Shown piece after piece: positions 35,661-43,161 of a DNA stretch of 47,808 nucleotides. Made by a program: the position numbers and the translations under genes. The stretch lies in NCBI GenBank assembly GCA_903853805.1, contig CAINUN010000054.1, forward strand, positions 1 to 47,808, in the 5' to 3' direction. The first letter of the stretch is position 1. Each line of letters begins with the position of its first letter. This DNA is from an uncultured Bacteroidota bacterium (lineage in GTDB: Bacteria > Bacteroidota > Bacteroidia > Chitinophagales > Chitinophagaceae). The notes beneath the pieces were generated by a model, which made no database searches, was not told where the DNA came from, and saw nothing but the letters and a program-made list of their open reading frames with translations.

Positions 35661-36320
35661 CTACTTATGAGTAAAAACCTGCTTGAGATAATAGGGTTCA
35701 GATGTGGATAAATTACTGAAGTTTTTTTCCAAATAATAGTTCCATGAAAGTTGACTCCAAAAAACATGGTCTATTTCGGGATGGTTATTGAATGTAATTG
35801 TATCAAAAAATATGGTTTGTAAAATGGAATTCTCAGTTGTAAGGAGTGTTTTTATTTTTATTTTTTCTAATAGAGAAATCATAGCATCCTCAGTAATATG
35901 TTGTGGTGAAATATGTTCTTCATTATTGCTTTTGTACAACGCAAAAAAATACTCTTTCTCCCTTGCTTTTAAAATACAGCCATAATTTTCGAAGTCTTTT
36001 CCTTTGGATTGTTGAAGGGAAAGTATTTCTAATTTTGATTGCATAATTAAGGGGATATCTAGGGCATAACAAATTCCTTTTGCCGTCGCTAAACCAATTC
36101 TTAGTCCAGTATAGGAACCTGGACCAGCTATGACTGTAATAGCTTGCATTTGTTTCATTTCAATATTGCTTTCACTCAACAATTGCTCAATAAGCACATT
36201 AATTAAAGCTGCTTGCTTTTTACTATCTTCTATTGTTTTTTTTGAAACAACTATTCCGGAGTGTGCTAATACTAACATTCCTTTTTCTCCAGAAGTGTCT
36301 ATTTGAAGAATATAACCCAT
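35661..36320 (-). CDS. tsaB: tRNA threonylcarbamoyladenosine biosynthesis protein TsaB
   Basis: This 219-residue ASKHA-fold protein is a partner of TsaD in making t6A37 of ANN-decoding tRNAs. The N-terminus (MGYILQIDTSGEKGMLVLA) and the block ITVIAGPGSYTGLRIGLATAKGICYALDIPL (about residues 60-90) are diagnostic. It lacks the TsaD metal-binding histidines, as expected. A consensus -7 box (TACATTTG, minus strand, 36329-36336) ends only 9 bases before the ATG, so the mRNA should be almost leaderless. It is divergent from ridA, with only 38 bases between the two start codons. Confidence 0.92.
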   Translation of the reverse strand: MGYILQIDTSGEKGMLVLAHSGIVVSKKTIEDSKKQAALINVLIEQLLSESNIEMKQMQAITVIAGPGSYTGLRIGLATAKGICYALDIPLIMQSKLEILSLQQSKGKDFENYGCILKAREKEYFFALYKSNNEEHISPQHITEDAMISLLEKIKIKTLLTTENSILQTIFFDTITFNNHPEIDHVFWSQLSWNYYLEKNFSNLSTSEPYYLKQVFTHK

Positions 36321-36328
36321 GATGGTGG

Positions 36329-36354
36329 CAAATGTACATTCTTCATTAATTTTG
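36329..36354. promoter_or_regulatory. Back-to-back promoters of tsaB and ridA
   Basis: A minus-strand -7 box TACATTTG (36329-36336) and a plus-strand -7 box TAATTTTG (36347-36354) are separated by 10 bases, within 38 bases between two start codons. Neither has an obvious -33 box at standard spacing. Confidence 0.5.
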
Positions 36355-36358
36355 CCTC

Positions 36359-36742
36359 ATGGAAAAGAAAATAATTAAAACAGAAAATGCACCAGCACCT
36401 ATTGGACCTTATAACCAAGCTGTGCAATTTGGCAACATGTTATTTATTTCAGGTCAAATTGCTCTTGACCCTAAAGATGGTACATTGTTTCAGGGTGAAA
36501 TAAAGGAAGAAACAGAAAAAGTAATGCAGAATTTAAATGGAATTTTAGAAGCATCTGGTATGAAATTCTCTAACGTAATCAAGACTACTATTTTCTTGAT
36601 GGACATGGGGAAATTTGCTGCAGTAAATGAGGTTTACGGAAACTACTTTGATAACGAAACTGCTCCAGCACGCGAAACGGTTCAAGTATCTGGTTTGCCA
36701 AGAGGAGTGCAAGTGGAAATCAGTATGATTGCTGCTAAATAA
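36359..36742 (+). CDS. ridA: RidA family enamine/imine deaminase
   Basis: This 127-residue member of the YjgF/RidA family hydrolyses reactive 2-aminoacrylate-type enamines. The family hallmarks are present: PAPIGPYNQAVQFGNMLFISGQIALDP near the N-terminus, TTIFLMDMGKFAAVNEVYGNYF in the middle, and the C-terminal signature APARETVQVSGLPRGVQVEISMIA, with the substrate-carboxylate-binding Arg and the conserved Glu. The -7 box ends 5 bases before the ATG, giving a very short or absent leader. Confidence 0.96.
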   Translation: MEKKIIKTENAPAPIGPYNQAVQFGNMLFISGQIALDPKDGTLFQGEIKEETEKVMQNLNGILEASGMKFSNVIKTTIFLMDMGKFAAVNEVYGNYFDNETAPARETVQVSGLPRGVQVEISMIAAK

Positions 36743-36763
36743 TTACCTCATCATTTTTACTGT

Positions 36764-36795
36764 TTTGACAATTACAACATTTCAATGGATATTTG
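36764..36795 (+). promoter_or_regulatory. Promoter of the Ala/Lys-rich lipoprotein gene
   Basis: TTTG (36764-36767), a 20-base spacer and GATATTTG (36788-36795), one mismatch from TAnnTTTG, lie 22 bases before the ATG. Confidence 0.5.
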
Positions 36796-36817
36796 CAGCC
36801 TAAAAAAATAATTTACA

Positions 36818-37231
36818 ATGAGAAAGCAATCTATTTTCTTAATGGCATTAGCATCTTTTGCTTTTGCTTCTTGCGGTGACAACAAATCTACCGAAGGCGA
36901 CACTACTACTCAAGCTCAAATGGACTCTGTAGCAAAAGCTACTGAAGAACAAGCTCGTGCTGCACAACAAGCTGCTAACGATTCTTTGATTCAAGTTGAA
37001 GCTAAGCGTGTTGCAGATTCTACACACATGGCAGATAGCATGGCTGCTGCTGAAAAAGCTGCTGCTGAGAAGAAAGGAACTAAGCACACTTCTACACCAA
37101 AGACTCCAAAAGCTACTCCTACTCCAGCTCCTGCAAAATCTGATGCTCCTAAAAATATTAATGATAGACCGGGTGCTAATCAAACAGCAGCTCCTAAAAA
37201 TATTAATGATAGACCGGGTGCAAATAAATAA
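36818..37231 (+). CDS. Ala/Lys-rich lipoprotein with C-terminal direct repeat
   Basis: This 137-residue protein has a lipoprotein signal (MRKQSIFLMALASFAFASC, Cys19). The mature part is a highly charged, alanine-rich helix (residues 33-88, AKATEEQARAAQQAANDSL type), followed by a Pro/Thr/Lys segment and two copies of APKNINDRPGAN encoded by a 45-bp-spaced direct repeat (37145-37178 and 37190-37223). It is probably envelope-anchored and may span towards peptidoglycan, as coiled lipoproteins of this kind can. No enzymatic domain was found. Confidence 0.75.
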   Translation: MRKQSIFLMALASFAFASCGDNKSTEGDTTTQAQMDSVAKATEEQARAAQQAANDSLIQVEAKRVADSTHMADSMAAAEKAAAEKKGTKHTSTPKTPKATPTPAPAKSDAPKNINDRPGANQTAAPKNINDRPGANK

Positions 37232-37255
37232 TTGTCCTCAAAAAAAAATAATAAA

Positions 37256-37281
37256 GGCTGCCTCTACAGGGCAGCTTTTTC
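37256..37281 (+). terminator. Terminator of the Ala/Lys-rich lipoprotein gene
   Basis: A 6-bp GC-rich stem (37257-37262 with 37270-37275) with a 7-base loop is followed by TTTTTCTTTT, about 25 bases after the stop. Confidence 0.75.
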
Positions 37282-37298
37282 TTTTGTGGGAGTAATGG

Positions 37299-37646
37299 CT
37301 ATTTCATTTCAATTTCTTCTAAATAAGCATTGAGTTTATCGAGTTGGTCGGCATTGAGGCTGCGGATACGGGTGGCAATAGGGGCTTTGTTTTTTTTCGT
37401 GAGTTTTTGTAAGGAGTGTCCTTCGGAAAGAGGGTAGTTTGGACTGTCTATCCACGTGAATAACTCGGCAGGTGAACAGTTGAGCGCATAACAAATTTTT
37501 GAGAGGTGGAGTATGTTGATAAAGGTGAAGCCATTGTGAAGAAGGTTGGTGGCGGTGGTACGACCTATGCCGAGTTTTTGAAGGAAGAGGTGTTGGCGTT
37601 CGATGCCGCGATCAGATAATAGACCGCTGATGTTGAGGACTAGCAT
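37299..37646 (-). CDS. Small XRE-type helix-turn-helix regulator
   Basis: This 115-residue protein has a Cro/C1-type HTH in its N-terminal 65 residues (GIERQHLFLQKLGIGRTTATNLLHNGFTFINILHLSKICYALNCSPAELFTW). The C-terminal 45 residues are polar, with a short helix (SLNADQLDKLNAYLEEIE). Proteins of this size and layout are common in Bacteroidota and often act as stand-alone regulators, without a catalytic sensor domain. The target is unknown. No neighbouring gene suggests a toxin-antitoxin pair. Confidence 0.8.
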   Translation of the reverse strand: MLVLNISGLLSDRGIERQHLFLQKLGIGRTTATNLLHNGFTFINILHLSKICYALNCSPAELFTWIDSPNYPLSEGHSLQKLTKKNKAPIATRIRSLNADQLDKLNAYLEEIEMK

Positions 37647-37682
37647 AATACGGTTGGTTTTTGTGGTGTAAATTTAGGGGAA

Positions 37683-37904
37683 ATGAAGAAATGGGTTGGT
37701 GTATTGAAAGAGGAAGTTGAAAAAATGATAGAAGAAGTTTTTAATTCGAAAGAACTAGTTCAAAGAAAGAAAGAGGTAATTTTTAAATTGAAAGTGAAAG
37801 TTCAAAAAACAATAGAGGAAGTTTTAAAATCGAAGGAGGAAGTTTTTAAATTGAAAGAGACTGAGGAAAGAATGATAGAGAAAGTTTTGAAATTGAAGGA
37901 GTAA
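37683..37904 (+). CDS. Doubtful coiled-coil ORF from a short degenerate repeat
   Basis: A 73-codon frame encodes a Lys/Glu-rich coiled coil in which EVFKLKE and MIEEVLKSKE recur with changes. The underlying DNA is a degenerate A/G-rich repeat that continues past the stop to about 37975, and the opposite strand is also open over 70 codons. No promoter, signal or domain was recognised. It may be a repeat with no coding role; it is listed because it is the only ORF in 37647-38071. Confidence 0.25.
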   Translation: MKKWVGVLKEEVEKMIEEVFNSKELVQRKKEVIFKLKVKVQKTIEEVLKSKEEVFKLKETEERMIEKVLKLKE

Positions 37905-38018
37905 ATTAAGTTATTGAAAGTAGTTTTTGCTATAATAAAAGAAAATTTTGCTGTTATAGAAGATAATATGGAGAAAACATAAGGCAATGATGGCGCAATG
38001 GGGCTAGTAGGCACAAAA

Positions 38019-38047
38019 AAAGAACTGCCATTTTGAGGCAGTTCTTT
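38019..38047 (-). terminator. Terminator of the EGF-like lipoprotein gene
   Basis: A perfect 11-bp stem (38019-38029 with 38037-38047) with a 7-base loop. T's follow on both strands; the minus-strand run serves the gene ending at 38072. Confidence 0.88.
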
Positions 38048-38071
38048 TTAAAAAGCTGTTTCTAATAATAA

Positions 38072-38602
38072 TTATTGCTTAGTAGAAGTTGCATGACAAG
38101 TAGCTGTTGCAGTAGCATCTTTTGCAGTGTAAGTGAAACTAATCAAATTTCCTGCAGCGTTCATAGAACCAGAAACGTTGTAAATTTTTACAGCGCCTGC
38201 AGTAACTGTATCTGCTTTAGAGAAGTTACTACCACTTACTACTACGCCTGTAAGTGTTGCAGATGTGCCATAACCAGCGAAGTTGTTGATAGTGATTTCG
38301 TTGCTGTTAGTACCAGGAGTAACGGTCATTGTATAAGTGCCTGACATGTAGCAAGAATCTTGGCCTACTGCTGTGATGTATGTAGCAGTGCTGCCGTTAG
38401 TTAAGAACTTAGCGCGAGATAGTGTTTCGCAATTTGTGCCTTCGTATCCTGTAGGACATTGACATTTTCCACTTACGCAAGTACCACCATTTTGGCATAC
38501 AACGTCTTTACAATCGTCTTTTGTGCAAGAAGAGTAAACAATGGCTGCAAATGCGCCAACTGATAATAACGCTGCGATGGCAATGTTTTTAATTGATTTC
38601 AT
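38072..38602 (-). CDS. Lipoprotein with an EGF-like domain
   Basis: This 176-residue protein has a signal ending in VYSSC (Cys26), a plausible but not ideal lipobox. A compact EGF-like domain at 31-58 has all six cysteines (31, 36, 42, 47, 49, 58) in the usual CxxxxCQNGGTCVSGKCQCPTGYEGTNC pattern, shown here with x for variable positions. The rest is a beta-rich, Thr/Ser/Gly domain with two cysteines. EGF domains in Bacteroidota lipoproteins are recurrent and probably bind partners at the cell surface. A good promoter lies at 38638-38669. Confidence 0.85.
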   Translation of the reverse strand: MKSIKNIAIAALLSVGAFAAIVYSSCTKDDCKDVVCQNGGTCVSGKCQCPTGYEGTNCETLSRAKFLTNGSTATYITAVGQDSCYMSGTYTMTVTPGTNSNEITINNFAGYGTSATLTGVVVSGSNFSKADTVTAGAVKIYNVSGSMNAAGNLISFTYTAKDATATATCHATSTKQ

Positions 38603-38637
38603 GAGTTTTAATTTTTGTGATTAATTTTTTAAGAGCG

Positions 38638-38669
38638 CAAAGGTAATTTGAAGAGGGATATTTGCCAAA
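38638..38669 (-). promoter_or_regulatory. Promoter of the EGF-like lipoprotein gene
   Basis: On the minus strand, TTTG (38666-38669), a 20-base spacer and TACCTTTG (38638-38645), a full match to the Bacteroidota consensus. The leader would be about 30 bases. Confidence 0.7.
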
Positions 38670-38724
38670 AACAATACCTTCATCTTTTATAAAGAAAACC
38701 CAATAAATTCATAAAGTAGCTTTC

Positions 38725-40212
38725 TTGAAGACATTCCTCATAACCCTTTTTAGTTTTCTTTTTGCCCAAAATTTATTGGCTCAAAAAGGCTTTTTTGATT
38801 TTAACCAAAACTGTGCTGCTGCTTATGATCAATATTATTCCTTGAACCTTGAAGAAGGAACTGCTATTGTTGAAAAAGAAAAAAAAGCAAATCCCAATAA
38901 TTTGCTCACAGCCTACCTTGAAGATTATGAAGATTGCATGCTTCTGCTTTTTAATGGCGATGAAAATGAATTGAAAGCAAGGTTTCCGCATTTCGACCAA
39001 CGATTGGAAACGATTTCAAAAGGAAATCCAAATTCGCCTTGGTATTTGTTTTCGAAGGCAGGACTTTATTTTCATTGGGCATTGGTTCAGTTTCGGTTTG
39101 GAGAAAATGTGAAGGCTGTGCTGAACTTTAGGCGCTCTTTTTTATTGCTAAAAGAAAACAAAGAAAAGTTTCCGGCTTTTATGCAAAACAATATTCTTTA
39201 TGGCGCACAAGAAACGGTGCTAGGAACTATCCCTGATGACTATAAATGGATTGCTGGCATTTTTGGCATGCGTGGAGACGTAAAAAAAGGATTGGCAAGC
39301 ATTGCTAGCTTCATCAACACAAAGCCCGCTAACGAACCTTTAAAGGAAGAGGCAATCATAATTCATACTTATCTCCGCTATTATCTTTTGCATGAGCAGG
39401 AAGAAGCTTGGGATTTTATTATGAGTAAGCAGTTTTCTTATGAAGGAAATTTGTTGAGAAGTTTTGTAAGAGCCAATATTGGTTTGAACTTTCGTAAAAG
39501 TGATATTGCTTTAGCTACTTTAAAAGCTGCTGAGAAACTGCCACATTACAATGAGTACCCAATATTTGAGTATGAAATGGGGACAGCTTTATTGTTTAAT
39601 TTAAATGATGGTGCAGTAAATTGTTTGTATCGGTTTGTGACTGGTTTTAAAGGGAAATATTATGTGAAAGAAGCGCTGTATAAAATGGCTTTGAGCTATT
39701 ATCTTCAAAATAATTTGGAAAAAGCAAAAGCTGCAAAATCTGCTGTGGCTAAGTATGGTGCTAAAACAACGGACGCAGATAAACAAGCCGAGCGATTATC
39801 AAAAAGAGAGGACTGGCCAGCCCTTGACTTAATTCAAGCAAAGGAATTATTTGATGGAGGGAATTACCAAGAAGCACTTTCAAAACTTATTCATCAAAAG
39901 CCTGAAGATTATACAAACCCAATTGATAAAGTGGAATACTACTATCGAATGGGAAGAATTTATGACGAAACAAACCATGTTGAGAAGGCTATTTCGTTTT
40001 ATAAATACGCTATTGTTTTAGGTAGGAACAGGGAAGAATATTTTGCATCACGGGCAGCATTTCAATTGGGGTTGAATTATGAAAAACTAGGCAACAAAAA
40101 AGTAGCATTAACTTGGTTTAAGGATTGTATTTCTATGAAAAACCACGACTATAAAGCTAGCATTGACCAACAAGCAAAAGCAGCGATAAACCGATTGGAG
40201 GAGAATAAATAA
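38725..40212 (+). CDS. Secreted or periplasmic TPR-repeat protein
   Basis: This 495-residue protein starts with a signal peptide (KTFLITLFSFLFAQNLLAQ). The start codon is a TTG at 38725: an in-frame stop lies at 38704 with no ATG between, and the signal peptide begins right there. The body is helical throughout, with TPR-like pairs such as ALYKMALSYYLQNNLEKAKAAKSA, AKELFDGGNYQEALSKLI, VEYYYRMGRIYDETNHVEKAISFYKYAI and AAFQLGLNYEKLGNKKVALTWFKDCI. TPR proteins act as assembly platforms; the partner is unknown. Its stop codon directly abuts that of the converging gene at 40213. Confidence 0.85.
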   Translation: MKTFLITLFSFLFAQNLLAQKGFFDFNQNCAAAYDQYYSLNLEEGTAIVEKEKKANPNNLLTAYLEDYEDCMLLLFNGDENELKARFPHFDQRLETISKGNPNSPWYLFSKAGLYFHWALVQFRFGENVKAVLNFRRSFLLLKENKEKFPAFMQNNILYGAQETVLGTIPDDYKWIAGIFGMRGDVKKGLASIASFINTKPANEPLKEEAIIIHTYLRYYLLHEQEEAWDFIMSKQFSYEGNLLRSFVRANIGLNFRKSDIALATLKAAEKLPHYNEYPIFEYEMGTALLFNLNDGAVNCLYRFVTGFKGKYYVKEALYKMALSYYLQNNLEKAKAAKSAVAKYGAKTTDADKQAERLSKREDWPALDLIQAKELFDGGNYQEALSKLIHQKPEDYTNPIDKVEYYYRMGRIYDETNHVEKAISFYKYAIVLGRNREEYFASRAAFQLGLNYEKLGNKKVALTWFKDCISMKNHDYKASIDQQAKAAINRLEENK

Positions 40213-40650
40213 TCAGTTACTTACTTTGGCGTAGTAATAGTCGTTGCCATCAACATAGCTGCTGTTAAAAACTAATTCGTTAGAGCAATACATGATCCTT
40301 CCAGATGTGTATTGTGATGAACTACCAGCAACAACAGCATAAAGATTATTACCTGTGGAATCTATATGGTATTTACAAGAAAGGAGAGCAGTGCCGTTTT
40401 TATAAATGATGAGGCTATCGTTGTTGATGAACCTTAGTTTTACATTTTCAACATTCATTTCTCCTACCCAACCGCCAAAAGCTCTGTTCATTTGCCAACT
40501 ACCTGAAAGATAAGAATTAAGTTTTTGAATGTTCCAATTATTTTGTTCGAAGCAAGGAAGGATGGTGCCAAGGTCAGGTTTTAAAGTATTCTTCTTTTTA
40601 TCACAAGCCAAAAGAGAAATAGACAAGAGGATAAAGACAAGCTTTTTCAT
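40213..40650 (-). CDS. Small lipoprotein of unknown function
   Basis: This 145-residue protein has a lipoprotein signal MKKLVFILLSISLLAC (Cys16). The mature part is beta-rich: LSGSWQMNRAFGGWVGEMNVENVKLRFINNDSLIIYKNGTALLSCKYHID is typical of small lipocalin-like or barrel folds. I recognise no specific family. It converges on the TPR gene with no space between stop codons and no visible hairpin. The gap to rpsF (40651-40894) holds the rpsF promoter and leader. Confidence 0.7.
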   Translation of the reverse strand: MKKLVFILLSISLLACDKKKNTLKPDLGTILPCFEQNNWNIQKLNSYLSGSWQMNRAFGGWVGEMNVENVKLRFINNDSLIIYKNGTALLSCKYHIDSTGNNLYAVVAGSSSQYTSGRIMYCSNELVFNSSYVDGNDYYYAKVSN

Positions 40651-40770
40651 GAAAAAATTCGGTTTGTACTTATAGACGTAGAAAGTAGAAGAAATGTTGT
40701 GTTGGTATGACTGTTTTTTTTAAAAAAATGTCGAAAAGCATGTTCAGCAAACTTTTTACTAAAAAAATTC

Positions 40771-40800
40771 TTTGCTTTTTCAATATATAGTCTACATTTG
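40771..40800 (+). promoter_or_regulatory. Promoter of the rpsF-rpsR-rplI operon
   Basis: TTTG (40771-40774), an 18-base spacer and TACATTTG (40793-40800) fully match the Bacteroidota promoter. Transcription should start near 40805, exactly where the leader RNA fold begins. Confidence 0.8.
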
Positions 40801-40804
40801 CAAT

Positions 40805-40864
40805 CCCCAAAAATCGTCAGGCTGCCTGCAAAGGTATCCGAAGTTGTGCCTGGCGCGATTGGGA
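40805..40864 (+). ncRNA. Probable S6:S18 ribosomal protein leader RNA
   Basis: The leader of rpsF folds into a closed element: CCC...TCG (40806-40816) pairs with CGATTGGG (40856-40863) with a small bulge, and CAGGC (about 40818-40822) pairs with GCCTG (about 40848-40852). The enclosed loop contains GGTATCCGAAG (40833-40843), whose CCG is the hallmark of the known S6:S18 leader that mimics the S6/S18 site on 16S rRNA. It lies between the promoter and rpsF with rpsR as the next gene, matching the known arrangement, so the complex probably represses its own mRNA. Confidence 0.7.
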
Positions 40865-40894
40865 ACAAAAATATTTTTTTAACTAAAAAAGTTT

Positions 40895-41260
40895 ATGGCA
40901 ACAACCAATCTTCAAAGCTATGAGCTCATGGTTATCTTCACTCCGATTCTTTCGGAAGATGACTATAAAAATGCTCAGAAGAAGTTTTCGGACTTCATCA
41001 CCGAACACGGTGGTAAAATCAACAATTCCAATCCATGGGGTTTACGTTCATTAGCCTATCCAATTGCTAAAAAGACAACAGGTCTTTATTGGGTATTGGA
41101 GTATGAAGCGGCTTCAGATGTGAATCACAAGTTAGAGATTCAGATGAACCGTGATGAAAACATTATGCGTCACATGATTACACGCCTCGACAAGTATGCT
41201 GTTATCTATAACAATAGAAAACGCAACAAGGGCGCAGAAACCGAAGCTGTTAACTCCTAA
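40895..41260 (+). CDS. rpsF: 30S ribosomal protein bS6
   Basis: This 121-residue protein matches bS6 over its length: YELMVIFTPILSEDDYKNAQKKFSDFITEHGGKI, followed by NPWGLRSLAYPIAKKTTGLYWVLEYEA and VIYNNRKRNKGAE. bS6 binds bS18 on the 30S platform. It has the usual operon order with rpsR and rplI and a probable autoregulatory leader. Start is the ATG at 40895. Confidence 0.98.
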   Translation: MATTNLQSYELMVIFTPILSEDDYKNAQKKFSDFITEHGGKINNSNPWGLRSLAYPIAKKTTGLYWVLEYEAASDVNHKLEIQMNRDENIMRHMITRLDKYAVIYNNRKRNKGAETEAVNS

Positions 41261-41266
41261 AACCTT

Positions 41267-41539
41267 ATGAAAATGGCTAAGCAAAATGATATAAAATACC
41301 TCTCTACAGCACGTATTGAAAAGCGTCCTAAGAAATATTGCCGCTTTAAGAAAATGGGCATTCGTTATATAGACTATAAAGATGCTGAATTTTTGAAAAA
41401 ATTTGTGAATGATCAAGGCAAGATGCTACCACGCCGCATTACTGGAAACTCATTGAAGTTTCAGCGCAAAGTGGCACATGCTGTTAAGAAAGCACGCCAA
41501 ATGGCATTGTTGCCTTATGTAACTGACCTATTGAAATAG
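41267..41539 (+). CDS. rpsR: 30S ribosomal protein bS18
   Basis: This 90-residue protein contains the bS18 core: [64 protein letters not shown]. Only one cysteine is present, so no zinc site of the four-cysteine type. Two in-frame ATG codons (41267 and 41273) could start it; the second gives the more usual MAKQND N-terminus. It partners with bS6 on the ribosome and in the leader RNA. Confidence 0.97.
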   Translation: MKMAKQNDIKYLSTARIEKRPKKYCRFKKMGIRYIDYKDAEFLKKFVNDQGKMLPRRITGNSLKFQRKVAHAVKKARQMALLPYVTDLLK

Positions 41540-41574
41540 AATAGGCTATTGTTCACTTAAAAAAAATTAAAGTC

Positions 41575-42021
41575 ATGCAAGTAATTTTGATAAAAGACGT
41601 AGATAATCTTGGTGCTTCCAACGAATTAGTTTCAGTTCGTCCTGGTTATGCACGCAACTACTTGATTCCTCAGAAATATGCTATTGAAGCGAGCGAATCA
41701 AACAAAAAAGTTCTTGAAGAACGCCACAAACAAATCCGTAAGCGCGAAGAAAAATTGATGGCAGAAATCAATAGTGTTCGTGCTGCATTAGCTGAATCAC
41801 CAATTAAAGTGGGTGCAAAAACAGGTACTAGCGGAAAAATATTTGGTTCTGTTACTGCCATTCAAATTGCACGTGCTATTCGCGAGCAAAAAGGTTATGA
41901 AATTGACCGCCGCCGCATAACAATTCTTGATGAAGTTAAAGAAGTGGGCACATTTAAGGCTCAGATTGACTTCGGAAAAGACAAAATTGTTGAGTTGCAG
42001 TTTGAAGTCGCAGGAGAATAA
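41575..42021 (+). CDS. rplI: 50S ribosomal protein bL9
   Basis: This is a 148-residue bL9 of standard length. The N-terminal rRNA-binding domain (MQVILIKDVDNLGASNELVSVRPGYARNYLIPQKYA) is followed by the long connecting helix (about residues 42-75, NKKVLEERHKQIRKREEKL) and the C-terminal domain (GSVTAIQIARAIREQKGYEIDRRRITI). It closes the rpsF operon and has a terminator at 42048-42076. Confidence 0.98.
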   Translation: MQVILIKDVDNLGASNELVSVRPGYARNYLIPQKYAIEASESNKKVLEERHKQIRKREEKLMAEINSVRAALAESPIKVGAKTGTSGKIFGSVTAIQIARAIREQKGYEIDRRRITILDEVKEVGTFKAQIDFGKDKIVELQFEVAGE

Positions 42022-42047
42022 TTACTCTTAAAACTTTTGATAAAGAT

Positions 42048-42076
42048 AAACCGATGCTAAAAAGTATCGGTTTTTT
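42048..42076 (+). terminator. Terminator of the rpsF-rpsR-rplI operon
   Basis: An AACCGAT stem pairs with ATCGGTT around an A-rich loop (roughly 42048-42070) and is followed by TTTTTTGTTTTTT. Confidence 0.85.
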
Positions 42077-42118
42077 GTTTTTTACTGAGATAATTGAATC
42101 ACTCTTTCATTGAAGATT

Positions 42119-42126
42119 GCTACTTT
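42119..42126 (+). promoter_or_regulatory. -7 promoter box of pssA
   Basis: TACTTTTA (about 42119-42126) matches TAnnTTTG except for the last base. It is 9 bases before the ATG at 42136 and thus supports that start over the upstream ATG at 42094. Confidence 0.45.
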
Positions 42127-42135
42127 TACGCCTTC

Positions 42136-42903
42136 ATGAAGCATTTACCCAACATGCTCACTTTGGGCAATCTTTTTTGCGGCTGCATTGCAATCGCTTT
42201 CATTTTGAGCGCTCAAAATTTTACTACTGCCTTCAATCTTCAACAAGAATTTGAAGTTCCAGCCATGGAACAACCTTATTGGGGGAGTATTTTCATTTTT
42301 ATTGCTGCACTTTTCGATATGCTTGACGGTGCTGCTGCAAGAGCTTTAAAAGTTTATTCGCCTATTGGTAAAGACCTTGATAGCCTTGCCGATTTGGTGT
42401 CTTTTGGCGTTGCACCTTCTATGATTTTGTACAAGATGCTTTGGGCGGCAAATATTACCCAACCTGGTGCGATGGATGTAAATGTGTTAGTAATGTGTCC
42501 TGCCTTTTTAATAGCTTGTTTTGGTGCTTTAAGGTTGGCAAGATTCAATATTACTTCAACAGAGCAGAGCCGGTTTTTTATAGGAATGCCTATTCCTGCT
42601 GTTGGTGTTTTAATAGCAACTCTTCCGCTTATCAACTGGCAAAACCCAATTGGAATTGCTAGTTATTTATACAGTCCTTGGATACTTTATTGCACCATTG
42701 CCTTGCTTTGTTGGCTGATGGTTTCCAAGATTCGCTTTTTTAAGTTTATGCCTGCAAAATGGAATTTGACGATGGTTTGGCCACAACTCGTCATCATCAT
42801 AGCAAGCGTTGCTTCGTTTAATTATTTTAAATCGGCAGCCATCACACTTGGCTTTGCTTTATACATTTTACTCGCTTTCGTTTACAAGCCAAAAGAAATA
42901 TGA
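42136..42903 (+). CDS. pssA: CDP-diacylglycerol-serine O-phosphatidyltransferase
   Basis: From the ATG at 42136 this gives 255 residues, starting MKHLPNMLTLGNLFCGCIAI. An open frame reaches back to 42094, but those codons cross the -7 box, so I chose the later start. The CDP-alcohol phosphotransferase motif is perfect: Asp61, Asp64-Gly65, Ala68-Arg69, Gly78, Asp82 and Asp86. About six membrane segments place it in the inner membrane, where it makes phosphatidylserine, the precursor of phosphatidylethanolamine. Its stop overlaps purS as ATGA. Confidence 0.93.
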   Translation: MKHLPNMLTLGNLFCGCIAIAFILSAQNFTTAFNLQQEFEVPAMEQPYWGSIFIFIAALFDMLDGAAARALKVYSPIGKDLDSLADLVSFGVAPSMILYKMLWAANITQPGAMDVNVLVMCPAFLIACFGALRLARFNITSTEQSRFFIGMPIPAVGVLIATLPLINWQNPIGIASYLYSPWILYCTIALLCWLMVSKIRFFKFMPAKWNLTMVWPQLVIIIASVASFNYFKSAAITLGFALYILLAFVYKPKEI

Positions 42904-43151
42904 AATATACTGCACATATCAATGTTATGCCTTTGAAAGAATTGCTCGACCCACAAGGAAAAGCAGTGAATAATAGCCTCCATAACCTCGGTTTGGGTCA
43001 GGTTGAAAACGTGCGAATTGGCAAACACATCACACTCAGCATTGAAGCTGCCAACAAACAAGAAGCAGAACAAATAACTACTGAAGCTTGTAAAAAACTA
43101 TTAGTCAATCAAGTGATGGAAGGGTTTGATTTCGTAGTTTCCCAAGCTTGA
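42900..43151 (+). CDS. purS: Phosphoribosylformylglycinamidine synthase subunit PurS
   Basis: This 83-residue protein matches PurS: YTAHINVMPLKELLDPQGKAVNNSLHNLGLGQVENVRIGKHITLSIEA, followed by ACKKLLVNQVMEGFDFVV. PurS bridges the small PurL and PurQ in the three-subunit FGAM synthase of purine synthesis. Neither partner is in this window. It overlaps pssA by 4 bases, so translation is coupled to a lipid gene, which is not a functional pairing I can explain. Confidence 0.93.
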   Translation: MKYTAHINVMPLKELLDPQGKAVNNSLHNLGLGQVENVRIGKHITLSIEAANKQEAEQITTEACKKLLVNQVMEGFDFVVSQA

Positions 43152-43161
43152 TTTTTAAAGA

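Noticed and set aside
37299-37904. Toxin-antitoxin pair formed by the XRE regulator and the coiled ORF
   Set aside because: The two are divergent, the ORF is a doubtful repeat, and no toxin motif is present.
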